DNA of 10,143 nt from DASYHQ01 sp038223165 (GTDB lineage Bacteria; Planctomycetota; Phycisphaerae; Tepidisphaerales; Tepidisphaeraceae). A program made the translations under genes and the position numbers. How positions within the stretch are numbered: the stretch's first letter is position 1; each line of letters opens with the position of its first letter. The stretch lies in assembly GCA_038223165.1 (NCBI GenBank), contig JBBRHE010000141.1, positions 1 through 10,143 of the forward strand, in the 5' to 3' direction. Below, piece by piece: positions 1 to 6,515 of the stretch. Under the pieces are notes generated by a model that saw only the letters and a list, made by a program, of their open reading frames with translations, was not told where the DNA came from and searched no databases.

Positions 1-451
1 TCAGATGTCCGTCGATCACGTTCATTGCAAACGTTTTCGTCACCGCACTGAAGGCCCCGGACGACCCAACGATATCGAAGTCGTTCAGGAGCTGCTTGCC
101 CTCAGCGAACACGTCGAACTTACGCTTGCCCGCGGTCGTGAAATACGTCTCGGCAAAGTACAGTTTCAGAGAATAAGTGCCGTTGACGACGGGCAACTCG
201 TACGAGAAGTTCGAGCCGAACCGCCGGTCGCTATACAGCTTGTCGTTGACGGTTTTATCAATCGCAAATAAGCCGGTCTTCCCCGTGCCCCCGACAACGA
301 GTTGGTCGGCGAGGAATTTCTGTCCAAGCGTCGACGCGTACGCCGCCCCACCAGCATTGATCAACCACGACGTCTCGGCGTGCGGGCCATCGTGCATCAG
401 CAAACGCGATTCGAGCGATTCGATCGGAACGAATGATCGATGAGACGACAT
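1..451 (-). CDS. Malectin-domain secreted protein with LEPR-XLL-like N-terminus (partial, runs off left edge)
   Basis: Reading the minus strand from the ATG at 451-449 gives 150 residues with no stop before the window edge, so only the N-terminus is present. A GGAG sits just upstream of the ATG. Residues 11-19 (ESLESRLLM) resemble the LEPR-XLL motif found at the N-terminus of many planctomycete exported proteins. From about residue 30 the chain matches a malectin-type carbohydrate-binding domain: INAGG and a Tyr at the start, then FLADQ, LYSDRRFG, FSYELPVVNGTYSLKLYFAE, KRKFDV and FDIVG, and a closing VIDGHL. Malectin domains bind glucose-containing sugars, and in bacteria they occur in large multidomain extracellular proteins. 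The rest of this protein is unseen, so any enzymatic or anchoring domain is unknown. It lies 93 bases downstream of the UbiA-family gene on the same strand. The malectin call is firm; the export role is inferred. Confidence 0.85.
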   Translation of the reverse strand, partial: MSSHRSFVPIESLESRLLMHDGPHAETSWLINAGGAAYASTLGQKFLADQLVVGGTGKTGLFAIDKTVNDKLYSDRRFGSNFSYELPVVNGTYSLKLYFAETYFTTAGKRKFDVFAEGKQLLNDFDIVGSSGAFSAVTKTFAMNVIDGHL

Positions 452-511
452 GCTCACTCCAGGATTGGTTAATGATGAAAAGGAAGGGCGAGGGCTGAAA
501 GCAGAGGTATT

Positions 512-525
512 TTCATCCTTCATCC
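512..525. repeat. Short tandem repeat TTCATCC x2
   Basis: Two exact tandem copies of TTCATCC, followed by a partial third copy (TTC), lie in the 93-base gap between the UbiA-family stop and the malectin-protein start. On the minus strand this gives a purine-rich stretch upstream of the malectin gene. No hairpin terminator or convincing promoter was seen in this gap. It may be simple low-complexity sequence. Confidence 0.4.
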
Positions 526-544
526 TTCTTTTTGCTCTTTATCG

Positions 545-1537
545 CTAGTTCTCCGCCCGCTTGTACGCCGGTCGCTGCGAGATAGCGACGATCGTGGACC
601 ACCAGCGCATCAGTTGGACTGCAAAATATGCGACCGGCAGCAGTAATAGAACCCCCAATGCGTACTGCCAGTGGGAATAAGCGGCCACAAACGCGGCGTC
701 GTAGACGATTAGCCATAATAAACCGTACAACATCATCGTTTGTCCCGCCGCCCGACCCGTCTGGCTCTTGCGGTAAACCCAGTAAGCCAACCCCACAAAC
801 CCCACCGCAGCGATCAACGGTTGCAGTAACGACGGTTCGATCGCCAGCCCCGTGAGCCAGTCTCCACCATTGCGAGAGGCCCGGCGGGCACCGATGAAGC
901 CGATCACCAGGACATCGACAATCGCAACTCCACCTATGACGGTCCACCAGTGCGCCCGTGTTAACGCTGGCCTCTTTTCTTCAAGGTGATAAGCGATGGC
1001 CGACAGAATCGCGACGTGGTTCAGCAACAAAAGGGGATGCCACACAACGGGCATGTACGGCGACGGGATCAGGCAGTGGAAAAACCGGATGAGTCCTAAA
1101 CTCACCAACCCTGGCGCGACAAGATACTTGCCCGCGACGTCGTAGAAGTAGATCAGCGCCGCCGTCCAGATCGCCAGGCCCAGGCTGAGCCAGATACCGG
1201 TGGCGATGGCGTACATAGTGGCACACACCATCGCGAGTGTGAACAGTCCACCGCAAACAAGGTGTGCCGCCGTCACACCGACGCGCGCGCTGGGCAACGG
1301 TCGGTGCGGCGCGATCATGCTGTCGCGCCGGCGGTCGATGATGTCGTTGAGGCTCATCCCGAACCCATACAACCCGACCGACGCCCCTACCAGCCACGGC
1401 AAGTGCTGCCATGGCACTGAGTGTCCACGGTGCAGCAGGAAAAACGTACACGCCGCGTCCGCAATCGCGGTGAAGACCAACGCCATCCGCGTCAGTTGCA
1501 GCAGCGGCAAGACCCGTTGAGACAGTTGAGATAACAC
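545..1537 (-). CDS. UbiA-family prenyltransferase-like integral membrane protein
   Basis: This 330-residue polytopic membrane protein has about eight or nine hydrophobic segments. UbiA enzymes transfer a polyprenyl chain to an aromatic or other acceptor within the membrane, using Mg2+ bound by Asp-rich motifs. The first motif is intact: N64-D-I-I-D-R-R-R-D72, followed by HRPLPS, which matches the usual 'RP.PSG' stretch. The Y-F-Y-D segment at 130-133 with K137 and the Arg at 151 match the second conserved loop. The second Asp-rich motif (DxxxD) is not evident; at the equivalent place the chain reads YHLEEKRP (183-190). This resembles the divergent SCO3242/EboC-like branch more than UbiA, MenA or ChlG. 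The start is a GTG with no strong Shine-Dalgarno; a nearby ATG at 1548-1546 is out of frame. An in-frame stop at 1562-1564 limits any upstream extension. The acceptor cannot be named from sequence. It is 86 bases downstream of luxR on the same strand. Confidence 0.82.
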   Translation of the reverse strand: MLSQLSQRVLPLLQLTRMALVFTAIADAACTFFLLHRGHSVPWQHLPWLVGASVGLYGFGMSLNDIIDRRRDSMIAPHRPLPSARVGVTAAHLVCGGLFTLAMVCATMYAIATGIWLSLGLAIWTAALIYFYDVAGKYLVAPGLVSLGLIRFFHCLIPSPYMPVVWHPLLLLNHVAILSAIAYHLEEKRPALTRAHWWTVIGGVAIVDVLVIGFIGARRASRNGGDWLTGLAIEPSLLQPLIAAVGFVGLAYWVYRKSQTGRAAGQTMMLYGLLWLIVYDAAFVAAYSHWQYALGVLLLLPVAYFAVQLMRWWSTIVAISQRPAYKRAEN

Positions 1538-1623
1538 ACCCGGATCATAACCGCCGCCTGGTCAGGTGACATACGAGGCCGTTGGCCTGCCACCTGCGCG
1601 CAGCGTCAACCCACGTGACGGGT

Positions 1624-2427
1624 TCAGTCTTCCACCATCGCCACACGGGTATTGATAAATTTTGCCGTCAGTTCCTCGCGGCCGTTCACCTGGAAATGCT
1701 TATAGAGCCGGTCGATGTACTCGCGGACCGTCCAGACGCTTAGCCCCAAAGTGTGCGCTATCTGCTTCGGTGTCTGCCCTGCGAGTATGCGATCGAGCAC
1801 CTGCACCAAACGCGGTGACAGCGCGGCAACCGGCGCCTCGGGTGGCAAGGGAAGATAGCCGGCGTCGCACATACGCTTCAATTCGTTCGTCGCGAACTGG
1901 ATCATCGCGACCTGGTGGGCCGTCAACGGCCGGCTCCGGCCCATCTGGTGCATCGCGAGGCCCACCACCTCTTCGGCATTGCGGCCCAGTCGCGCGACGC
2001 TCACCGAACCGTCGTGGGCCCGCGCGGCGCCGTACACCTCAATAAACGGCGCAAACTTCGCCTTGGTCGTACGGTCCGGCAGCACTTCCCTGAGCGTGTA
2101 CGCGTGCGGAGGCCTCGGCTCGTCCATCGACCGCGAGCCGAACGGGTCGTCGGTTAACTGGCGGGCGACGCCAAACTCACTCAGGTATTTCAGCAGGACA
2201 ACATCGGCATCACTGATCGGTACTTGGCTCGTGAAGCGTGGCGTGCCGACCTTCGTCCACCCGACGGCGGTGTAGAGGAAGGATTGGTCGACACCGATCA
2301 ACTTGCTTAACCCGTCGATCAACTCCTGCCGCTGGGCCGTCGGTGTGGAACGCATTGCAGCGACATCGAGAAGGTGCCGCATAATCCGATGTACATCGGC
2401 AGCATTCAGTTGCGTTCGCTTACTCAT
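1624..2427 (-). CDS. LuxR-type HTH transcriptional regulator without a recognisable receiver domain
   Basis: This is a 267-residue DNA-binding regulator. The C-terminal part, about residues 203-258, is a LuxR/GerE helix-turn-helix: LSPRLVQVLDRILAGQ, then TPKQIAHTLGLSVWTVREYI as recognition region, then LYKHFQVNGREEL. The N-terminal 190 residues show no phosphoacceptor-type receiver signature and no recognised autoinducer-binding motif, so the sensed signal is unknown. The start is set by a GGAGG six bases upstream of the ATG at 2427-2425. An in-frame TTG ten codons upstream (2457-2455) overlaps that site and is less likely. The nearest genes are the UbiA-family gene (same strand, downstream) and dnaK (same strand, upstream, 417 bases away), and neither suggests a specific regulon. 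The HTH identity is secure; the role is not. Confidence 0.88.
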   Translation of the reverse strand: MSKRTQLNAADVHRIMRHLLDVAAMRSTPTAQRQELIDGLSKLIGVDQSFLYTAVGWTKVGTPRFTSQVPISDADVVLLKYLSEFGVARQLTDDPFGSRSMDEPRPPHAYTLREVLPDRTTKAKFAPFIEVYGAARAHDGSVSVARLGRNAEEVVGLAMHQMGRSRPLTAHQVAMIQFATNELKRMCDAGYLPLPPEAPVAALSPRLVQVLDRILAGQTPKQIAHTLGLSVWTVREYIDRLYKHFQVNGREELTAKFINTRVAMVED

Positions 2428-2433
2428 CTGCAA

Positions 2434-2438
2434 CCTCC
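2434..2438 (-). promoter_or_regulatory. Ribosome binding site deciding the luxR start
   Basis: CCTCC on the plus strand reads GGAGG on the minus strand and lies six bases before the ATG at 2427-2425. It favours that ATG over the upstream in-frame TTG. Confidence 0.75.
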
Positions 2439-2657
2439 ACTTCGTGCTTTCCGACAACCGCCTGAGCTACGACTTGAGCACCACCCGGAAATCTTTGAAT
2501 AATTTGATCGGCCGAGGCACCCGCTGATTAAGTTTGCCCGCGTGCTTGCATAACCCCACCCGGGTTCGCAACTTTGTACGAGAACGCGGTGCAATGCAAC
2601 AATAATCCAGAATACACCGTGTGACGTAGGGGTCAGCGTTGCGAGCGAAGTCGATTG

Positions 2658-2727
2658 GGATGGTGCGGACCATCCACCCGACAGGCCCTTCAGCCGTTCT
2701 GCAGGTCAGACCGACTGATCTTCGGTC
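2658..2727 (+). other. Two small stem-loops, possible structured RNA upstream of a terminator
   Basis: Perfect inverted repeats are seen at 2658-2664/2669-2675 (7 bp, loop GCGG) and 2709-2714/2722-2727 (6 bp, loop of 7). They are followed eleven bases later by the strong hairpin with a T-rich tail on the plus strand. A 23-codon plus-strand frame (ATG at 2660, stop at 2729-2731) overlaps them but has no good ribosome binding site. The arrangement could be a plus-strand small RNA, a dnaK 3' untranslated structure on the minus strand, or chance. No clear promoter was found. Confidence 0.2.
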
Positions 2728-2737
2728 ATGACGCACA

Positions 2738-2778
2738 AGAGCCCCGCGGTGGAACGCACCGCGGGGCTCTTTCTTTTA
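2738..2778. terminator. Strong intrinsic-terminator-like hairpin downstream of dnaK
   Basis: A perfect 14-bp stem, AGAGCCCCGCGGTG (2738-2751) with CACCGCGGGGCTCT (2757-2770), encloses a 5-base loop. It lies 75 bases beyond the dnaK stop, so dnaK termination is the natural role. The T-rich tail TTCTTTTA follows on the plus strand, whereas the minus-strand exit is TGTGCGT, which is poor in U. It may work in both directions or mainly on plus-strand transcription. Confidence 0.7.
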
Positions 2779-2844
2779 CGTCCGAACGACAGTCAGTCTA
2801 TTTGCTGCAATCGCAACGATTGTTGCGCTCGTAGCAGATTGGCG

Positions 2845-4785
2845 TTACTTGTTGTCCTTTACTTCGAACTCGGCGTCGATGACGTCGTCGTCCTTCTTCG
2901 CTCCGTCTCGGTCGCTTTGCGCTTCGGGGGCGGCCCCGCCTTCACTACCGGGGGTGGCTCCACCTGGCGCGCCAGCGCCGGCGGCCTGGGCTTTGTACAT
3001 TTCTTCGCCCAGCTTCTGGCTGACCTTCTGCACGTTCTCCATCGACTTCTTGATCGCGTCGCCGTCGTCGCCTTTGAGGTTTTCTCGCAGTTGGCTGACT
3101 GCCGACTCGATCTCACCGCGCGTGCCGGCTTCGACCTTTTCGCCGTAGTCTTTCAATGCCTTTTCGGTCTGATAGGCCAGCGATTCACCCTGATTCTTCA
3201 GGTCGATGACCTCACGCCGCTTCTTGTCTTCACCGGCGTGCACCTCGGCGTCGCGCTTCATCTTCTCGATCTCTTCCTTGCTCAGACCACCACTCTTCTC
3301 GACGGTGATCTTGCTCTCCTTGCCCGTGCCAAGATCCTTGGCGGACACGGCGAGGATGCCGTTGACGTCGATGTTGAACGACACCTCGATCTGCGGCAAA
3401 CCGCGGGGGGCCGGGGGGATGTCCGCAAGGTTGAAAGTCCCAAGCAACCGATTGTCACGCGCGAACTCACGCTCGCCTTGCAGCACGTTGATCGTGACGG
3501 CCGTCTGGTTGTCGGCGGCGGTGCTGAAGGTTTCCTTCTTGCTCGTCGGGATCGTCGTGTTGCGCGCGATGAGCACCGTCATCACGCCACCCAACGTCTC
3601 CACACCGAGGCTCAACGGGGTCGCGTCCAGAACCAGAATGTCCTTAACGTCACCCTTGGCAATGCCACCCTGAATCGCAGCGCCGACGGCGACCACCTCG
3701 TCGGGGTTGACCGTGCGGTTGGGTTCCTTGCCGGCGAAGAGGTCCTTGACCATCTTCTGCACATTCGGCACGCGGGTCGAACCACCAACCAGCACCACCT
3801 CATCGATCGCGCTGGCAGCCAGGCCGGCGTCTTTCAACGCGTCGAGCACGGGCTTCTTGCACTTGTCGACCAGCGGCGCGATGAGCTGTTCGAACTTCGC
3901 TCGTGTGATCGTGAGCTGCAGGTGCTTGGGACCCGACGCGTCAGCCGTGATGAACGGCAGGTTGACGGTCGTCTCCTGTGAGCCCGACAGTTCGATCTTG
4001 GCCTTCTCGCTCGACTCCTTCAGACGCTGTAGCGCCATCGCGTCCTTGCGGAGGTCGATGCCTTCCTTCTTGCGGAACTCTTCTGCGATGTAATTGATGA
4101 GCACTTCGTCGAAATCGTCACCACCCAGATGGGTGTCACCGTTGATCGAGAGCACCTCGAACACACCGTCACCGACATCCAGGATCGACACGTCGAACGT
4201 GCCACCACCCAAGTCGAAGACGAGGATCTTTTCGTTCTTCTTGCGGTCCAGCCCGTACGCCAGCGCCGCTGCGGTTGGTTCCGGCAACACGCGCAGAACG
4301 TTGAGACCGGCGATCTCACCGGCGTCCTTTGTCGCCTTCCGCTGCGCATCGTTGAAGTACGCGGGCACGGTGATGACGGCTTCAGTCACCTTTTCACCGA
4401 GATAGTCCTCGGCCGTCTTTTTCAGGTCGGCCAGGATGTAGCTGCTGATCTGTTCGGGCGTGTAGTCCTTGCCACGAACCTTCACCTTCACGAGCTCCTC
4501 GGCGTCACCGACGATCTCGTAAGGGACCATCTTCTCTTCCTGCGCCACCTCACTATGCCGGCGGCCCATGAAGCGCTTGATGCTGAAGATCGTGTTCTTC
4601 GGGTTCGTGACCTGCTGATGCTTGGCGGTCTGCCCGATGAGCCGATCACCCTTTTCCGTAAACGCCACGACCGAGGGTGTAATGCGGCTACCCTGCGCGT
4701 TGATCAGCACCTTGGGTTGATCGCCTTCCATGATGGCTACGCAACTGTTGGTCGTGCCTAAGTCGATACCGATAATCTTTCCCAT
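2845..4785 (-). CDS. dnaK: Hsp70 molecular chaperone DnaK
   Basis: This full-length 646-residue DnaK is an ATP-driven cytoplasmic chaperone that binds hydrophobic segments of unfolded proteins and works with DnaJ and GrpE. The nucleotide-binding domain spans about 1-380: IGIDLGTTNSCVA at 5-17, the catalytic Lys at 70 in FSIKRFMG, EPTAAALAYG from 169, the DLGGGTFD motif at 191-198, and GGSTR at 334-338. The interdomain linker is DILVLDATPLSL at about 382-393. The substrate-binding domain follows, with a helical lid and a Gly/Ala/Pro-rich stretch. The tail reads DDDVIDAEFEV, close to the usual EEVD-like bacterial end. Length is typical (about 610-650). The gene stands alone: grpE, dnaJ and hrcA are not in the window. 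It is preceded by an AAGGAG ribosome binding site and followed by a strong hairpin. Identification is essentially certain. Confidence 0.99.
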   Translation of the reverse strand: MGKIIGIDLGTTNSCVAIMEGDQPKVLINAQGSRITPSVVAFTEKGDRLIGQTAKHQQVTNPKNTIFSIKRFMGRRHSEVAQEEKMVPYEIVGDAEELVKVKVRGKDYTPEQISSYILADLKKTAEDYLGEKVTEAVITVPAYFNDAQRKATKDAGEIAGLNVLRVLPEPTAAALAYGLDRKKNEKILVFDLGGGTFDVSILDVGDGVFEVLSINGDTHLGGDDFDEVLINYIAEEFRKKEGIDLRKDAMALQRLKESSEKAKIELSGSQETTVNLPFITADASGPKHLQLTITRAKFEQLIAPLVDKCKKPVLDALKDAGLAASAIDEVVLVGGSTRVPNVQKMVKDLFAGKEPNRTVNPDEVVAVGAAIQGGIAKGDVKDILVLDATPLSLGVETLGGVMTVLIARNTTIPTSKKETFSTAADNQTAVTINVLQGEREFARDNRLLGTFNLADIPPAPRGLPQIEVSFNIDVNGILAVSAKDLGTGKESKITVEKSGGLSKEEIEKMKRDAEVHAGEDKKRREVIDLKNQGESLAYQTEKALKDYGEKVEAGTRGEIESAVSQLRENLKGDDGDAIKKSMENVQKVSQKLGEEMYKAQAAGAGAPGGATPGSEGGAAPEAQSDRDGAKKDDDVIDAEFEVKDNK

Positions 4786-4794
4786 AATTCAGTT

Positions 4795-4800
4795 CTCCTT
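4795..4800 (-). promoter_or_regulatory. dnaK ribosome binding site
   Basis: CTCCTT on the plus strand reads AAGGAG on the minus strand, nine bases before the dnaK ATG (4785-4783). It confirms the start that gives the canonical MGKIIGIDLGTT N-terminus. Confidence 0.85.
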
Positions 4801-4905
4801 CTGCGCCGCTCCCCATGACTTCGGGGCAGAGCAGGTCGAGTCATGAAACAAGTTACGTGCCAGATTCTGAGCAGTTAACAAATGATCTAACTTGCTGAGC
4901 GCAAT

Positions 4906-4921
4906 CGATTTATAAAAATCG
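4906..4921. promoter_or_regulatory. AT-rich inverted repeat upstream of dnaK, with a -10-like TATAAA
   Basis: CGATTT (4906-4911) and AAATCG (4916-4921) form a perfect 6-bp inverted repeat around a 4-base centre. On the minus strand it contains TATAAA (4914-4909), a near-consensus -10 box about 124 bases before the dnaK ATG. No good -35 lies at the right spacing. A regulator site overlapping the dnaK promoter is possible, but 16 bases of AT-rich sequence may be chance. Confidence 0.25.
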
Positions 4922-5131
4922 CCGGTCGAGGCCGCATTGAACAAAAGATGCCAAATCGACAGGCCAGGTCATTCTTGTTGCCGCCGCTGTCAATCCTGCA
5001 CTTCCGCGGGCCTGTGAGTTTGTCGAGCAGCCTTCCGATACACGATGGGCATTTGGTTCGCTCAACGACTTTCGTTCGAGCAGATAGGTCAGCCGACCTT
5101 ATTCTGGCACGCAAGCTGCACTATACATGGA

Positions 5132-5836
5132 ATGCGAAACCAACTGCTTGCGCTCTTGTTAGCTGCGACATCCTGGTCCTATGGCGCCGAGCCGGGTGCG
5201 ACGTCTCAGCCAGTCACCCCCGCTGAAGCCGGTGCCGCGGCCAAATCGGAAGTCGAGAGAACGCGCGAAGCAGCTTTATCGAGCGTGACTGCGCCCATCC
5301 GCAACGAACGATCGACACCAGTTGGTGGTTCCACCGCAACAGTTGGCGCGACGACCCAACCGACCACAACCGCTGTCCGACCGGGTGGAGATGCACCCAT
5401 CAATGAGAATGGGATTGGCCGCGAGACGGGTGACGGGTCGGTGAACAATGATGGCGTCCCCCGAAATAGCGACGGGACGATCATGGTGCTGCCTCGATAC
5501 CCCATCCAAGTCGACGGTCGCCGAGAGGGTCAGGATAACCCACAGCAGAATGGCCCGCAGGATAACGGTCAAGCGGAGCAACCCACCGGGCAACAGCCGG
5601 TGCGTTCGGAAGGTTCCCCCCCACCCGCAGCGCCAGGCGTGAACGCAGGACCGGGTCAGAACGCATCGGGCCCGGGCTCTAATTCGTCAGGCCCTGGCTC
5701 CAATTCAGCAGGTCCCGGGTCCAACGCCGCCGGCCCGGGCTCGAATTCGTCCGGCCCCGGATCGCAGGCCCCGTCGGCAGGCAACAGCAACTCGTCCAGC
5801 GGTGGTGGAATCAACACGGGTGGCACAAAAAAGTGA
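5132..5836 (+). CDS. Exported low-complexity protein with GPGSNxx tandem repeats
   Basis: No known family is recognised. The chosen start (ATG 5132) gives a 234-residue protein with a clear signal peptide: MRNQ, a hydrophobic LLALLLAATSW core, and SYGA as likely cleavage region around residue 18-19. An in-frame ATG 29 codons upstream (5045) would bury this signal and is less likely. There is no clear Shine-Dalgarno at 5132. The mature chain is rich in Gly, Pro, Asn, Ser, Gln and Thr and predicted to be disordered. A Gln/Asn-rich stretch (near QDNPQQNGPQDNGQ) precedes six tandem seven-residue units of the form GPGSNxx (residues 173-214), and the protein ends in a Ser/Gly-rich tail. No Cys and no catalytic motif are seen. 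It may be a flexible envelope or extracellular protein. It is transcribed divergently from dnaK, which suggests no shared function. The gene call rests on the signal peptide and length; role unknown. Confidence 0.65.
   Translation: MRNQLLALLLAATSWSYGAEPGATSQPVTPAEAGAAAKSEVERTREAALSSVTAPIRNERSTPVGGSTATVGATTQPTTTAVRPGGDAPINENGIGRETGDGSVNNDGVPRNSDGTIMVLPRYPIQVDGRREGQDNPQQNGPQDNGQAEQPTGQQPVRSEGSPPPAAPGVNAGPGQNASGPGSNSSGPGSNSAGPGSNAAGPGSNSSGPGSQAPSAGNSNSSSGGGINTGGTKK
5648..5773 (+). repeat. Six tandem 21-bp units encoding GPGSNxx
   Basis: Units start at 5648, 5669, 5690, 5711, 5732 and 5753, each 21 bp and in frame. The peptide units are GPGQNAS, GPGSNSS, GPGSNSA, GPGSNAA, GPGSNSS and GPGSQAP. 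DNA copies differ mainly at third codon positions, so the peptide pattern is better conserved than the DNA. Confidence 0.85.
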
Positions 5837-5920
5837 CGATGCACTCATGCAGGCTTATAGCAGGCTGGAACATTGGGCACGCTGCGCCAGCGAGTAACCA
5901 ACTTTATTCAAGACGCTTAC

Positions 5921-5929
5921 TGTTATACT
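5921..5929 (+). promoter_or_regulatory. Extended -10 promoter for the 6030 gene
   Basis: TGTTATACT fits the extended -10 form TGnTATAAT with one mismatch. It lies about 100 bases before the ATG at 6030. The -35 region (ACTTTA, 5901-5906, spacing 17) is weak, as is common for extended -10 promoters. Confidence 0.4.
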
Positions 5930-6029
5930 CCCCACCGACCACCGCGTGACGTTTAAGATGAGCGCCAAGGCGTGTGGCCAACCGATCCAACTGCGAACAA
6001 TTGGGAAACTCTGAGCGAGCCGCCTTTTT

Positions 6030-6500
6030 ATGACTATACGCCGAATGATTGTCCTGTCGATCGTGCTCTTGGCCATCATTGCTACCGGGATGACGTTCAT
6101 GCTGTCCAGTGGAAGTAAATGGACCACGCGTGAACGCAAAGAGTGGAAGGACACCGCGATCACCACGATTGAAGCACAAATTAGCGCGGTGCCTTCGACC
6201 ATGCCAGCGGACGGCGCATGGGCCACCGGTGACCGGTTGATGATGAAAAACGATGAGTGGATTCTCTGCCAAAGCATCTCGATCAAGCAGAACCCGCTCA
6301 TCGACGACTTGTTCATCGGTTATGGATCGGATGGCGATTGGTACTTCTCGACGTTCCCCTTCGATGTCAATCGCAGCGTCCTGCAGAAGGACGCCCGGCC
6401 CGAAAGCCTGCGCGAGTTTGTACAACGATATGCACTGCGTCCATTCGACGGCCGATCGGACATGGCATTGCAACCGACGTGGACCGCAGCCAGGCCATAG
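6030..6500 (+). CDS. Small membrane-anchored protein of unknown function
   Basis: This 156-residue protein has one N-terminal membrane segment (about residues 5-25, after MTIRR) and a soluble domain of about 125 residues, probably on the outer face. The soluble part contains GDRLMMKNDEWILCQSISIK, then GYGSDGDWYFSTFPFDV, then a terminal FDGRSDMALQPTW. From memory, short planctomycete hypothetical proteins share a similar 'SDGkWYYSTfhF' core, so it may belong to a lineage-specific family; this is inference. The start lacks a Shine-Dalgarno (a T-run precedes the ATG); an alternative ATG at 6045 would shorten it by five residues and keep the membrane segment. It has its own likely promoter at 5921-5929. 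It converges on the oxidoreductase gene with only 15 bases between stops and no hairpin there. No enzymatic function can be assigned. Confidence 0.7.
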   Translation: MTIRRMIVLSIVLLAIIATGMTFMLSSGSKWTTRERKEWKDTAITTIEAQISAVPSTMPADGAWATGDRLMMKNDEWILCQSISIKQNPLIDDLFIGYGSDGDWYFSTFPFDVNRSVLQKDARPESLREFVQRYALRPFDGRSDMALQPTWTAARP

Positions 6501-6515
6501 TTATCGCCTATACGC

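Larger units (their letters stand above)
2428..2844. other. 417-base gap between luxR and dnaK
   Basis: No convincing gene was found here. The part next to luxR must hold its promoter, but no clear -35/-10 pair stood out. The dnaK-proximal half holds three hairpins in a row: GGATGGT/ACCATCC (2658-2675, 4-base loop), GACCGA/TCGGTC (2709-2727, 7-base loop) and the strong hairpin at 2738-2770. An arginine-rich 89-codon open frame on the minus strand (2467-2736) matches no family known to me and lacks a ribosome binding site, so it is not called. Confidence 0.5.
4786..5131. other. Divergent intergenic region between dnaK and the exported repeat protein
   Basis: These 346 bases should carry the dnaK promoter (minus) and the promoter of the 5132 gene (plus). 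No CIRCE inverted repeat (TTAGCACTC-N9-GAGTGCTAA) and no properly spaced heat-shock sigma promoter were found. An AT-rich inverted repeat is present at 4906-4921. On the plus strand TATACAT at 5122-5128 looks like a -10 box but lies only a few bases before the ATG, with a poor -35 (TTATTC at 5099-5104). The dnaK leader next to the ribosome binding site can form a CCCC/GGGG hairpin (about 4813-4828). Confidence 0.5.

Noticed and set aside
1576..1588. AGGCC-GTT-GGCCT hairpin between luxR and the UbiA-family gene
   Set aside because: The stem is only 5 bp and no T-tract follows on either strand, so it is not called a terminator.
2552..2585. tRNA-like GGTTCGC stretch
   Set aside because: No acceptor, D or anticodon stem can be built around it.
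2467..2736. Minus-strand 89-codon frame between dnaK and luxR
   Set aside because: It is Arg-rich with no recognised family, has no ribosome binding site, and starts two bases from the dnaK terminator hairpin.
2728..3981. Long plus-strand open frame of 417 codons
   Set aside because: It lies almost wholly antisense to dnaK, whose protein is unmistakable, and its translation resembles no family; GC-rich coding DNA commonly leaves such shadows.
4786..5044. CIRCE element or heat-shock sigma promoter before dnaK
   Set aside because: No TTAGCACTC/GAGTGCTAA pair is present, and a CTTGTTT...CCCC match has a spacer too long for that promoter class.
5648..5773. CRISPR array reading of the 21-bp repeats
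   Set aside because: The units are contiguous without spacers, in frame, and diverge at third codon positions, so this is a coding repeat.
5880..5892. CGCTG-CGC-CAGCG hairpin after the repeat-protein gene
   Set aside because: The stem is short with no T-tract, too weak for a terminator call.
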